Source: Bacteroidota bacterium (GTDB lineage Bacteria > Bacteroidota > Bacteroidia > Chitinophagales > Chitinophagaceae). Taken from it: DNA of 64,000 nucleotides. The notes below the pieces were generated by a model that saw only the letters and a list, made by a program, of their open reading frames with translations, did not search any database and was not told the origin of the DNA. A program made the position numbers and the translations under genes. The stretch lies in the NCBI GenBank assembly GCA_018266615.1, contig JAFEAB010000096.1, positions 124,001 to 188,000 on the forward strand, in the 5' to 3' direction. Shown in pieces: positions 27,330-36,236 of this stretch (the stretch's first letter is position 1; each line of letters starts with the position of its first letter).

Positions 27330-29186
27330 ATGAGGTTTATATTTTCAATCCTGATTTTTACTTTTTTCTCTACCAGTGGGTTCACACAACCGAAAGCCGT
27401 ACTAAGCGCTTCACCGGATAAAATTGGTAAAAATGAAAATTTTACACTGCGGATAAGCGTTTCAGGAATGGATGCCATACTTGATATTTCAATTCCCGCC
27501 CTGGAAAAATTTTCTGTCATAAGTGGCCCCATGCACGAAAGCAGCAGCGCCAATATGAATGGAAAATTAACTCAATCCACCGGCATTTCCTTTGAAATTA
27601 AACCAAAAGCAACCGGGACATTCATTATTGGCCCCGCCAGGGTAAGGTTACGTTCGGGCGATATTCTTACAAATAAGGTAACCGTTACCGTTACTAACAG
27701 CACAACAAGTAGTTCTTCCCAATCTTCAATCCACAGCCTGTTCGGCACCGACTTTTTTGAAGAACCACAACCGCAAATTGCCTTTTCGGATATGGTGCTT
27801 AAAAAGGGAGAAGATATTACCCAAAAAATTAACCGGAATATGGAACTCCGGCTCCAAATCAATAAGGCATCCTGCTATGTGGGCGAACCGGTGCTGGCAG
27901 AATATAAATTATACTCCAGACTCCGGAGCGACAGCCGGCTTATCCGGACTCCTTCCTTTAATGGTTTCTCCGTTATAGACATACCGGATTCGAACCAGAG
28001 CGATTTCAAAATAGAAAAATTAAATGGGAAGGAATATAATGTGTATAGTTTACGAAAAGCGCAATTGTATCCCTTACAGGCTGGAACCTTCCCGCTCGAT
28101 CCTATGGAGGTTGAAAACAATATTCAATTCATCAAAGAGGAATACCTCAGGCAGGCAAAGAAACAGGGAAACTTTTGGGGGGGGGACCCTTCCTTGTTTT
28201 TACCGGCAGATGCGTACGTAAATCAAAAAATGGTTTTGCGCAGTACTCCTGTAACCATCCTGGTAAAACCCCTTCCCGATAGCAATAAACCGGTTGATTT
28301 TGCAGGCGCTGTAGGAAATTATTCCATTACTGCCCGGTTAGAGAAAAATAATTTCGGAATCAACGAAACAGGTAAGCTAACCCTAACCATTTCCGGAGAA
28401 GGGAACCTTCCCTTATTGACTGCACCAAAAATTTCCTGGCCTAATGGAATAGAATCATTTGACCCGCAAGTGAAATCGAATTTTTCTACTACCACCGTCC
28501 CAATTAGTGGAAATAAAGATTTTGTTTATTATTTCTCCCCGAACCAGCAGGGGAAGTTTTTATTGCCCTCTGTTTCCTTTAGTTATTTCAATCCTAAAAC
28601 TGGAAAATATCAATCTGCAAAAACCAATCCTATTCCATTTGAAGTGGGTAAGGCAGTAGCCAATCCGTTCACAAACCCTGTTTTTGTGAAGGCCAATAGG
28701 CCAACCGGGATTAATCAAATTTTTTACCATCGCTGGTGGATTATTATCGGGTTTGCGTTGATCTCTTTAACAGGACTTCTTATCTGGGTAATAAAAACTG
28801 GAAATAAACAGCATAATGCCGTAGCCAACCATCCGGCAATTGAACCCGAACCCTTTGCCACACCGGTTTCAACAGAAAAAGACTTCCTTTCAGGCGTTCA
28901 ATCCAGCATGAACTCAGATAATTCCAAAGATTTTTATAGGTTACTTTTATCCGCATACAAACAGTTCTTATCTGAAAATTTTCAATTACCCACTTCTGTC
29001 ATTACTCCATCAAACATCAAAATGGCTTTAAAAGAAAAAGGAGTTCCCACGGATGAAATAGCGCCGGTGGAAGAGATCCTGAGAGAAATTGAAGCGTGCG
29101 TATATATGCCGTATGAAAAGGGAAATCAGATGGACCGGTTATTTTTACAAACTAAAAACAGTATCGAAAAGCTCACTCGCCATTAA
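27330..29186 (+). CDS. BatD-family protein
   Basis: A 618-residue protein with a signal peptide (MRFIFSILIFTFFSTSGFTQ), a long beta-rich periplasmic part built of repeated Ig-like segments (SPDKIGKNENFTLRISVSG; FEIKPKATGTFIIGPARV; ASCYVGEPVLAEYKLYS), one membrane helix near residues 467-488 and a cytoplasmic tail of about 130 residues. This is the layout of BatD from the Bacteroides aerotolerance operon. No moxR, batA, batB, batC or batE gene is nearby, so the gene stands alone here. A run of nine G at 28177-28185 lies in the coding sequence. Its stop is 4 bases from the convergent regulator's stop. Confidence 0.85.
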   Translation: MRFIFSILIFTFFSTSGFTQPKAVLSASPDKIGKNENFTLRISVSGMDAILDISIPALEKFSVISGPMHESSSANMNGKLTQSTGISFEIKPKATGTFIIGPARVRLRSGDILTNKVTVTVTNSTTSSSSQSSIHSLFGTDFFEEPQPQIAFSDMVLKKGEDITQKINRNMELRLQINKASCYVGEPVLAEYKLYSRLRSDSRLIRTPSFNGFSVIDIPDSNQSDFKIEKLNGKEYNVYSLRKAQLYPLQAGTFPLDPMEVENNIQFIKEEYLRQAKKQGNFWGGDPSLFLPADAYVNQKMVLRSTPVTILVKPLPDSNKPVDFAGAVGNYSITARLEKNNFGINETGKLTLTISGEGNLPLLTAPKISWPNGIESFDPQVKSNFSTTTVPISGNKDFVYYFSPNQQGKFLLPSVSFSYFNPKTGKYQSAKTNPIPFEVGKAVANPFTNPVFVKANRPTGINQIFYHRWWIIIGFALISLTGLLIWVIKTGNKQHNAVANHPAIEPEPFATPVSTEKDFLSGVQSSMNSDNSKDFYRLLLSAYKQFLSENFQLPTSVITPSNIKMALKEKGVPTDEIAPVEEILREIEACVYMPYEKGNQMDRLFLQTKNSIEKLTRH

Positions 29187-29190
29187 AGGG

Positions 29191-29895
29191 TTATTCTGTG
29201 AACTTATATCCGATTCCCCTTACCGAATGAAAGTGTTTAGGATTTCTGCTGTCGGATTCAAAGTATTTACGAAAACTTAAAATAAAATTATCGATGGTCC
29301 GCGTAGTAGGGTAAACATTATATCCCCATACGGACTGTAAAATTTTTTCCCGGCTTACTACCTCGCCCTTATTTTCGATGAGGAGTTTGAGGAGCATAAT
29401 TTCCTTTTTGCTCAACGAAAATTTTACCCCATTCCTGCCGGAGGCTTCCAGGGCTTTAAAGTCTATTCTGTTCTTTCCAAATTCAAAGGTATCGGCAACC
29501 GGTTGTGTTCGGGTAATTTGTTCGCTTTTCACCAGTAATTTTTGTACCCGAAGCAATAATTCTTCGAGGTTAAATGGCTTTGTGAGGTAATCGTCTGCCC
29601 CCTTCTTTAACCCCAAAACCCTGTCGGCGCTGCTGTTCTTAGCACTAAGGATCAAAATAGGAATTTCTTTGTTATTTAGCCGGATGGTTTCACAAACAGA
29701 GATACCATCAATTTCAGGGAGCATCACATCCAGGATAATCAAATCGAAATATTCCTGCTGTACAATTCGAAGTGCGCTTGCCCCATCAAACACGCCACTC
29801 ACCTCATACCCTTCTAACTCTAAGTTCAGTTTAAGGGCATCGTGCAGGTTGTCCTCATCTTCCACTAACAGGATGGAATATTTTTTTTCAAGCAT
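29191..29895 (-). CDS. OmpR-family response regulator
   Basis: A 234-residue regulator with acidic residues Glu12-Asp13, phospho-acceptor Asp56 in LIILDVMLPEIDG and Lys in DDYLTKPFNLEELL, followed by a winged helix with NVYPTTRTIDNFILSFRKYF. The histidine kinase gene ends 6 bases upstream and is the evident partner. The pair resembles the RprX/RprY system of Bacteroides, which I can support only by general architecture. The stimulus is unknown. Confidence 0.9.
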   Translation of the reverse strand: MLEKKYSILLVEDEDNLHDALKLNLELEGYEVSGVFDGASALRIVQQEYFDLIILDVMLPEIDGISVCETIRLNNKEIPILILSAKNSSADRVLGLKKGADDYLTKPFNLEELLLRVQKLLVKSEQITRTQPVADTFEFGKNRIDFKALEASGRNGVKFSLSKKEIMLLKLLIENKGEVVSREKILQSVWGYNVYPTTRTIDNFILSFRKYFESDSRNPKHFHSVRGIGYKFTE

Positions 29896-29901
29896 GATAA
29901 A

Positions 29902-30873
29902 TCACAGGTTTTTAAATCGGGTTTCAAAGATAGTTCCCCGAGGTTGGTTCGCTTCAATGAAAATAGAAGCCCGGTGAACATTCAACAAGCGTTTTACGAG
30001 GTAAAGCCCGAGTCCCGTCCCTTTCGATTTCCGGGTAGCCTCATTGCCTATCCGGTAAAATTTTTTAAACACATTCACTCTTTCTTCGGCAGGTATCCCC
30101 GTTCCCTGATCGGCCACTCTTACAAAAATTTCTTCTTCAATTAAACCGGCTGATAGTTCAACGGATTTATCTTTTGGGCTGTACTTACAGGCATTGTCCA
30201 TCAGGTTACTAAACAGCATTTGAAGCATAAATGAATCCCCAATCAGGGACAACCCGGGTTGTATTACTTCCTGGAATTTCCGTTCCGGGTACCGTGATTT
30301 ATAATCCTGTACAACCTGGTTGAGCATCGCAGAGAAATCTATATTTTCCGGAGTAAACCGGTGCACTCTCCCTTCGAGTTGAGAAGAAATGAGCAGGTTA
30401 TTACACAGCATATTGAGGCGGTTGGTTTCCTCCAACGAGCTTTGAATTAGCCGCTGTTGTTGTGTTTCATCCAGCTTTCGTTTTTGCATGGTTTCCAGGT
30501 TCAGTTTAGAAACTGAAATAGGGGTCTTTAGCTCGTGGGTAATGGCGATCATGAAATTTTGCTGCTCCCGGCTTTGTTTAAGTTCCCGGTTTACTGCCCT
30601 GTAAATATAAATGGCTGCTGCCACCACAAGCAGTAAGAATATGAGGCCTTCGCCTATATACTGTGTACTTTTTCTTTGTTTTTCTTTAATGATGAGATTA
30701 TAGCCGGTTTCATACGCAGGTTGCTCTGTCCTCAATTCAGATATCCTCAGGAGCGCCATTTCATTATTCTGTCTTTCAAGGGCAATATACCACCATACCA
30801 GCGCTGCCAGGATGTAAAGGAGCATCATCCAGTAAATTACAAATATGAAATTGATCTTTAGTGAACGGGGCAT
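29902..30873 (-). CDS. Sensor histidine kinase partner of the OmpR-family regulator
   Basis: A 323-residue kinase with membrane helices at about residues 10-30 and 74-92 enclosing a periplasmic domain of only about 43 residues. The H box FMIAITHELKTP carries His113, the N box is NLMDNACKYSP, G1 is DQGTGIP, the F box is FKKFYR and G2 is KGTGLGLYLVKR. There is no HAMP or PAS domain. It starts 12 bases after the NAD kinase stop and overlaps nothing, so it probably sits in one transcript with nadK and the barrel gene. Confidence 0.9.
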   Translation of the reverse strand: MPRSLKINFIFVIYWMMLLYILAALVWWYIALERQNNEMALLRISELRTEQPAYETGYNLIIKEKQRKSTQYIGEGLIFLLLVVAAAIYIYRAVNRELKQSREQQNFMIAITHELKTPISVSKLNLETMQKRKLDETQQQRLIQSSLEETNRLNMLCNNLLISSQLEGRVHRFTPENIDFSAMLNQVVQDYKSRYPERKFQEVIQPGLSLIGDSFMLQMLFSNLMDNACKYSPKDKSVELSAGLIEEEIFVRVADQGTGIPAEERVNVFKKFYRIGNEATRKSKGTGLGLYLVKRLLNVHRASIFIEANQPRGTIFETRFKNL

Positions 30874-30885
30874 AGCGAAGCCTGA

Positions 30886-31764
30886 TCAGTTTCGTTTATC
30901 GAGTCCCCAGGAAAGTTTATTCCGGAGGGTTTGCAGGAAATTATTTTCGTTGAGCCGAACCAGATTAACGCCAAATGTTTCCTTTTTAATGGCAATTTGA
31001 ATTTCTTTGGGAACCGCTTCCCGCCTGCTGTCGAGAGTAACCAAAAATCCATCCGTCCGGCCTTCAATTTCAAAAGAAACAATATTGTTATCGGGCACCA
31101 CAATGGGCCGGATGTTCAGGTTATGCGGAGCAACGGGTGTAATCACAAAACTAGCACTATCAGGGAAAACCACGGGGCCGTTACAACTTAAGGAATACCC
31201 GGTAGAGCCGGTTGGTGTAGCAACAATCAATCCATCCGCCCAATAGGTATTTAAAAATTCTCCATTGAGGTAGGTGTGGATTTTAATCATGGGCGAATTA
31301 TCCTTCTTGTGCAACGAAAATTCGTTCAATGCATAAGGCGTTTCGCCAAATAAGGGGCTATTTGCATCCAGATGAATCAGGGTACGTTTATCGAGTACAT
31401 ACTTCCGGTTCATAAGGGCGTCCAACGCCAGGTGAAGGTCTTCCTTACCGATATTTGCTAAAAAACCAAGCCTTCCATAATTCACACCCAGTATAGGAAT
31501 ACCCGAATCTTTAACCAGGGTAACTGTATCCAACATGGTTCCATCTCCTCCCAAACTGATGATGCACTCCACATCGGGATCCAGCCCTTCGGTTTCATTA
31601 AAGGTAGAATAAGTGCTTTCGAAATTTACGGAAGCATAAATTTTATTAAAGAAATCCTGGTAGAAAACGGGATGGGCTCCATAGCTTTTCAGTTCACCAA
31701 GCAACAGCTTAATGTCGGTTAACTGATTATTCTCTATGCCCCGGCTGTAAATAGCTATTTTCAT
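30886..31764 (-). CDS. nadK: NAD kinase
   Basis: A 292-residue enzyme that phosphorylates NAD to NADP. It has the catalytic GGDGT motif (residues 72-76) in IISLGGDGTMLDT, NYGRLGFLANI, LNEFSLHK, DGLIVATPTGSTGYSLSCNGP and APHNLNIRPIVVPD, all conserved in the family. Length is normal. It lies between a barrel protein gene and a two-component pair; the CBS-barrel-nadK order suggests a housekeeping operon. Confidence 0.96.
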   Translation of the reverse strand: MKIAIYSRGIENNQLTDIKLLLGELKSYGAHPVFYQDFFNKIYASVNFESTYSTFNETEGLDPDVECIISLGGDGTMLDTVTLVKDSGIPILGVNYGRLGFLANIGKEDLHLALDALMNRKYVLDKRTLIHLDANSPLFGETPYALNEFSLHKKDNSPMIKIHTYLNGEFLNTYWADGLIVATPTGSTGYSLSCNGPVVFPDSASFVITPVAPHNLNIRPIVVPDNNIVSFEIEGRTDGFLVTLDSRREAVPKEIQIAIKKETFGVNLVRLNENNFLQTLRNKLSWGLDKRN

Positions 31765-31778
31765 GAAATTGAAGAAAA

Positions 31779-33344
31779 TTAAAACCCTCCCTTCAGGTGT
31801 AAAAATAACCCGTTTTCCCCTAATTGGTTGAAACTATACTCGAAGCTTACGTTTACATCATAAAGTGATATCACATCCAAACCAAAACCATAACTGTAAA
31901 GAAACCGGTTATTTAACCGGGACTCCAGGGCGGGTTTAATATAACTATACCCGGCATCGGTATATGATTTAGCATAAAAATTAAATGGAATAAAGGGGAC
32001 CTGGCGGATATTGAAGGGAACATTTATTTTAAACCCGAATAATTTTTTCCTAACCGTATAACTGGCAAGCGCTCCTGCCACTCCATCAATTACATAATAC
32101 TCCAGCCCCCGGAGATTCACGTCGCCATACCCAAAGTTTCGAAGGTTTATATAAGATTGATCAAATGGCAATTTCAATCTTCCTGTTAATTGCAGTGAAT
32201 GGAATATTCCGGCTTTTTTAAATAAGGGGGAATACAGGTTATATGTAGCTGCTATTCCCAGCATATTAGTGCTTCCGTTCCACTGGAATCCCCGTTTAAC
32301 AACACTCACCCCATAAGTACGGCCTTTCAATGGATAATTTATATTGTCGGTTCGGGAGTATTGAAAGGCAAAAGAAAGATCCACCAACGATTGATACGGT
32401 TTGGGTTGGTTGAAATAACCGGGGTTGTACCGGGCACTAATGACACTATCACCCACATCAATATACTGATAGGTAATGGCATAGCTTGTGCGCTTGTAAT
32501 ACCCTCTTTTGCGGCTATACCCCAGGCCCAGGCGGATGTTATTTCGTACATACCCTCCCGGCTTATACCAAACAAGGGCATTTTTATACGTAGTACGGAA
32601 TGGGGTTCCCTGGTTTTGTGTAAACCCGGCATTCACATGGAACCCTTCTGTAAGGCCCGGGTTACTGTACGGGGTACTATATGAAAAAGTAATACCCCGG
32701 GTAAACCCATTTATTAAATAGATCTTTAGCTGATCGCCCCTTCCCGAAACATTATAATGAACGAGTTTGGCGCCATAAACCACCCGGTCAAAATCGGCAT
32801 GATACACTTTCACCCACTCATTAAAATTGCGATCGGTTAGTTGAAACTGGGGAATGGGATAAATAAACCACTTTTCTCTCACGTTAACGCTTAGCAGCAT
32901 AGAGCTATCGTTAACTAAGACCGATTCAATATTAACCTCTGAAAAAAGGTTCAGGTTATAAACTAAAGATTTTGACTGGGATAATACATTAGATAGCCTG
33001 GCATACCGAATGGTATCCCCTTCTTTCAGCAACATCTCCCTTAATATGATATAGGTCTTCGTCTTTTTATTTCCACTCACTTTAATTTCCATTACCTTCA
33101 GTACGCTACCCGAATCGACCCGAATATTTTGGGTATTGGGAAAAAACACTTCCGGATCAGGAACTTCCTGTGCCAATACGGAACCGGAAAGGCCTAAAAG
33201 CACCATAAGGAAACGCAGCGCAAAAATCTGTTTTAATTGAATGGAAGGAGAGTAGGGCAAAATATTTTCCAAATCAGATTTCGAGATAGTGCATGAAGTT
33301 GCGGTAATTCCTGTCAATATCATTTTCAAACTGCTCCATTCCAA
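31779..33344 (-). CDS. Omp85-like outer-membrane barrel protein with one POTRA domain
   Basis: The frame encodes a POTRA-like domain (LKVMEIKVSGNKKTKTYIIL through the early residues) and a C-terminal barrel of about 16 strands ending in LHLKGGF, a classical terminal Phe. It resembles the smaller BamA/TamA relatives rather than BamA itself, which is encoded at 55396-58137. The start is unresolved: the signal-peptide core LRFLMVLLGLSGSVLAQ begins near 33224, but no good ATG gives a normal n-region. Candidates are ATGs at 33206 (too short a signal), 33323 and the frame start at 33344. The last two overlap the 3' end of the CBS gene. Confidence 0.8.
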   Translation of the reverse strand: MEWSSLKMILTGITATSCTISKSDLENILPYSPSIQLKQIFALRFLMVLLGLSGSVLAQEVPDPEVFFPNTQNIRVDSGSVLKVMEIKVSGNKKTKTYIILREMLLKEGDTIRYARLSNVLSQSKSLVYNLNLFSEVNIESVLVNDSSMLLSVNVREKWFIYPIPQFQLTDRNFNEWVKVYHADFDRVVYGAKLVHYNVSGRGDQLKIYLINGFTRGITFSYSTPYSNPGLTEGFHVNAGFTQNQGTPFRTTYKNALVWYKPGGYVRNNIRLGLGYSRKRGYYKRTSYAITYQYIDVGDSVISARYNPGYFNQPKPYQSLVDLSFAFQYSRTDNINYPLKGRTYGVSVVKRGFQWNGSTNMLGIAATYNLYSPLFKKAGIFHSLQLTGRLKLPFDQSYINLRNFGYGDVNLRGLEYYVIDGVAGALASYTVRKKLFGFKINVPFNIRQVPFIPFNFYAKSYTDAGYSYIKPALESRLNNRFLYSYGFGLDVISLYDVNVSFEYSFNQLGENGLFLHLKGGF

Positions 33345-33936
33345 AATTATAAACTACCTGGTACTCGTATCTTTCAAAAGTGGAAATTACCGTGGATATT
33401 TCCCGGTTGTTTAGATGCAGGGTTACTGTGAGCAGGCCCGAATCGGGATTTGTGGTACTGTTGAGGTGAAGGATTGTGCAATCATTACTTTCCACAATCC
33501 GGCTGATTTCTGAAATGGCAAACTGGGAACGTTCCATTTCAAGCACAATGATTCCTCCAATTTCGTTTGCTCCCGAAAAATTACCCAACGCTTTCAGTAA
33601 ATCGGCGGTAGTGATGGCTCCAAAATATTTATTATCGGCATCAATTACCGGCACTACATTCGTATCAAATTGAATGCTGCAATTGACAGCGATAAGAAAG
33701 TGAGCCGAACTGGGTACAGCGGCGGCAATCAGATGCTCCTGGAGGTGTTCCAGGTTCACCTGCCCTCCTTCTATATCCAGTAGGTCATCTTCTGAAATCA
33801 GCCCGATGAATTTATCTTCATTCACCATGGGCAGGTGGGTTACTTTAAAATCGCTGATAAGCTGGAGCGCCTTCTTCAGGGAATCGGAAGGTTTAAGTCG
33901 GGGAATATTTTGATTAATGAGATCTGCGGTTAACAT
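33274..33936 (-). CDS. CBS-CBS-ACT domain protein, AcuB-like
   Basis: A 220-residue cytoplasmic protein with a tandem CBS pair (about residues 1-125; DFKVTHLPMVNEDKFIGLIS and NVVPVIDADNKYFGAITTAD) followed by an ACT-like domain (EISRIVESNDCTILHLNS and LLTVTLHLNNREISTVIST). Such proteins bind adenine nucleotides and act as energy or ligand sensors. It is the first gene of the run leading to the barrel gene and nadK. Its 3' end overlaps the open frame of the barrel gene by up to 71 bases. Confidence 0.85.
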   Translation of the reverse strand: MLTADLINQNIPRLKPSDSLKKALQLISDFKVTHLPMVNEDKFIGLISEDDLLDIEGGQVNLEHLQEHLIAAAVPSSAHFLIAVNCSIQFDTNVVPVIDADNKYFGAITTADLLKALGNFSGANEIGGIIVLEMERSQFAISEISRIVESNDCTILHLNSTTNPDSGLLTVTLHLNNREISTVISTFERYEYQVVYNFGMEQFENDIDRNYRNFMHYLEI

Positions 33937-33977
33937 GCCGGTGAATTTTTGTTCCGGTAAATTATTTAGCTGGCCGG

Positions 33978-34757
33978 TTATTCGACCGTAGCAGCCTTTT
34001 GGCTCAATTTAGCAAGAAAGGATTCAAGGATACTGTTAAATTCGCCAGGCACTTCCATCATGGGGGCATGGCCGCACTTATCAATAAAATGCAACTCACT
34101 GTTGGGAATCAGCCGATGAAATTCTTTTCCAACAAACGGGGGTGTAATGGTATCATTATTACCCCAAATCAGGCAGGTAGGCTGTGTGATATGATTTAAT
34201 TCTTCGCCCAGGTTGTTTCGAATGGCACTTTTTGCCAGGGCAATAATTTTAATGACTTTTAGCCGGTTGTTTGTAATTTCAAATACTTCATTTACCAACT
34301 CATCGGTAGCCATCTTAGGATCGTAAAAAGTTAATTCGGTTTTTTTACGGATATATTCCTTATCGCCTCTTTTTGGGTATGTATCTCCCATCCCGTTTTC
34401 GAACAACCCCGAACTCCCCGTAAGAATCAGGGATTTAATCCGAACCGGGTGTTTCAACACATGCAGCAGGGCCACATGGCCTCCCAGCGAATTTCCCATC
34501 AGGTGAATATCCGTATAGTCCCGCTGTTCAATAAACCGGTGTACAAATTTCTGAAGGCCACCAACGGAGGTATGGAGCAGGTCGAGTTCAAGCAGCGGAA
34601 GCATGGGCACTACCACCCGGTTCGTTTTTCGGAAATGAGCTATCAAATCAGAAAAATTACTCAAAGCCCCAAAAAGGCCATGCAGGAGCATCAGGGTTTC
34701 ACCATTCCCTTCCTCGATAAACTTGAATTTCCCGTCTTGTTTTATTTCGTAGCTCAT
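33978..34757 (-). CDS. Alpha/beta hydrolase
   Basis: A 259-residue serine hydrolase with the oxyanion loop LLHGLFGALSNF, the nucleophile elbow GNSLGG (Ser90), a probable acid Asp in WGNNDTITPP and the catalytic His in CGHAPMMEVP. It has no signal peptide. The substrate is unknown; the fold covers esterases, haloperoxidase-like and C-C hydrolases. It lies 41 bases upstream of the CBS gene on the same strand. Confidence 0.87.
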   Translation of the reverse strand: MSYEIKQDGKFKFIEEGNGETLMLLHGLFGALSNFSDLIAHFRKTNRVVVPMLPLLELDLLHTSVGGLQKFVHRFIEQRDYTDIHLMGNSLGGHVALLHVLKHPVRIKSLILTGSSGLFENGMGDTYPKRGDKEYIRKKTELTFYDPKMATDELVNEVFEITNNRLKVIKIIALAKSAIRNNLGEELNHITQPTCLIWGNNDTITPPFVGKEFHRLIPNSELHFIDKCGHAPMMEVPGEFNSILESFLAKLSQKAATVE

Positions 34758-34842
34758 TTATGCTAAACCTATGATAAAGAATATGCTCAGGCAACTCCTG
34801 AATCGTCTAAAATTACAGCAAATAAAACGAATGCTTTCATCA

Positions 34843-35379
34843 TTAGTTTATTTTGTTTCCGGCATCTTCAAAAAACTTCCTCAGGTCCTCAAAAAGGTTC
34901 CCCAAAAACGGTATAAATTCCCCCAGTTTATCCAAAATTAGCGGAGCAAGTGACGCTATCGAAGGATAAAAAACTGATTTTTCACATGTATTTTCTGAAA
35001 TTATTTGGAGGTTCCGCAGGTAAAATAGCAATACACTCCAAATGACAGAGACGACCAATACATAAATGCCGGCACCCGCAATCCGGTTTGCCCAACCCAG
35101 CATGGCCAAATCCATGGTACGCGAAATCATGCGGGCAAACAGGGACAGAAAAATTGTCACCGCCAGAAAGACAATGAAAAATGAAATGGCTGGCAGCCAC
35201 CTGCCATTTATGTGACCGGATGTTGAAATATGTTGAGCAACTTTTGCCGACAGGGCCATAGCAGCGGCTATCCCAATAATAAACCCCACCAAAGAAAATA
35301 CTGCAATGATGATCCCCTGGCGAAAACCTTTGATGATTGCCAGAATCCAGGAAACAACCAGGAGAAGGTCAATCAACAT
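34843..35379 (-). CDS. CvpA family membrane protein
   Basis: A 178-residue protein with four membrane helices; LIDLLLVVSWILAIIKGFRQG at the N-terminus is the CvpA/colicin V production signature, followed by VFSLVGFIIGIAAAMALS. The C-terminal tail is amphipathic. CvpA affects envelope integrity in other bacteria; its molecular role is unclear. It starts 3 bases after the yqeY-like gene stop, so the two are probably coupled. Confidence 0.87.
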   Translation of the reverse strand: MLIDLLLVVSWILAIIKGFRQGIIIAVFSLVGFIIGIAAAMALSAKVAQHISTSGHINGRWLPAISFFIVFLAVTIFLSLFARMISRTMDLAMLGWANRIAGAGIYVLVVSVIWSVLLFYLRNLQIISENTCEKSVFYPSIASLAPLILDKLGEFIPFLGNLFEDLRKFFEDAGNKIN

Positions 35380-35382
35380 TCT

Positions 35383-35832
35383 TTATGCTAAAAGTTCCTT
35401 AACAATTCCGCTAATGGTTTTTCCATCCGCTTTCCCGGCTAATTGCTTCGATGCAATGCCCATTACTTTTCCCATATCAGTAGCGGTGGCAGCGCCTGTT
35501 TGTGAAATTATTTCTTTCAGGGCATTCCTGATTTCTTCCTCCGACAACTGCTTCGGAAGGAACCGTTCAATTACCAACATCTCCTCCCTTTCCTTTTTTG
35601 CCAGGTCTTCACGTCCCTGTTTTTCAAAAATATCCAAGGAATCGCGGCGTTGTTTCATCATCTTTTGCAAGAACTTTAATTCCGTCGCCTCATCAATCTC
35701 ACCCCCGGCACCCGGTTCTGTTTTGGCTTTAATAATTTCAGCTTTTATAGCCCTTAACCCTCTCAGGCTGGCTTCATCTTTCGCTTTCATGGCCTCCTTC
35801 ATGGAATCCATGATTTTCTTTTCAAGCGACAT
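35383..35832 (-). CDS. GatB/YqeY domain protein
   Basis: A 149-residue helical protein homologous to the C-terminal tRNA-binding domain of GatB. MKAKDEASLRGLRAIKAEI, RRDSLDIFEKQGREDLAKKE, FLPKQLSEEEI and MGKVMGIASKQLAGKADGK are characteristic of YqeY. The function of the standalone form is not established. It sits between gldC and cvpA on the same strand. Confidence 0.92.
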   Translation of the reverse strand: MSLEKKIMDSMKEAMKAKDEASLRGLRAIKAEIIKAKTEPGAGGEIDEATELKFLQKMMKQRRDSLDIFEKQGREDLAKKEREEMLVIERFLPKQLSEEEIRNALKEIISQTGAATATDMGKVMGIASKQLAGKADGKTISGIVKELLA

Positions 35833-35853
35833 ATTAGAAAATTTTAAAGGTTA

Positions 35854-36198
35854 TTATTTCTGTTCTTTCAATTGCAAGGCATGAAACTTTTTAATGAAAT
35901 TATTCGCAAACGTCTTCATGTCGGTACTCAGTTCCTGTTGTTGGGTTGCCCGTTGAAATGTCTGGGCCATAGCCATCATCATTTGGTGAAAAAAATCGGC
36001 CATTTCATCAACCATCATATTTTTTGTCCATAAATCGAGGGTAAGGGCCGACCTGTCCTGTTCATCCCAGAACCCGACACACATGGCTTTGGCCTTCTGC
36101 ATCATTTCGGCGGTAGAATCGGTAGCATTCCAGGTGATGGATTCCGTGATATTTTCGGCATCCCGAAGTACTTCAATGGTGATTGTAGATTTTTGCAT
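35854..36198 (-). CDS. gldC: Gliding motility protein GldC
   Basis: A 114-residue cytoplasmic protein of the GldC family with ESITWNATDS, ALTLDLWTKNMMVDEMADFF and FHQMMMAMAQTFQRAT. The alternative upstream start lies inside the promoter box, so the ATG at 36198 (MQKSTITIEV) is chosen. GldC occurs widely in Bacteroidota, including non-gliding species, and its role is not essential for the motility motor in Flavobacterium. Confidence 0.9.
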   Translation of the reverse strand: MQKSTITIEVLRDAENITESITWNATDSTAEMMQKAKAMCVGFWDEQDRSALTLDLWTKNMMVDEMADFFHQMMMAMAQTFQRATQQQELSTDMKTFANNFIKKFHALQLKEQK

Positions 36199-36219
36199 AT
36201 GCTTCCTTTTTAGGGATGG

Positions 36220-36227
36220 CAAAGTTA
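36220..36227 (-). promoter_or_regulatory. -7 box (TAACTTTG on minus strand) for gldC
   Basis: An exact TAnnTTTG match 21 bases upstream of the ATG at 36198. It overlaps the longer frame's TTG start. Confidence 0.5.
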
Positions 36228-36236
36228 AGCATATTC

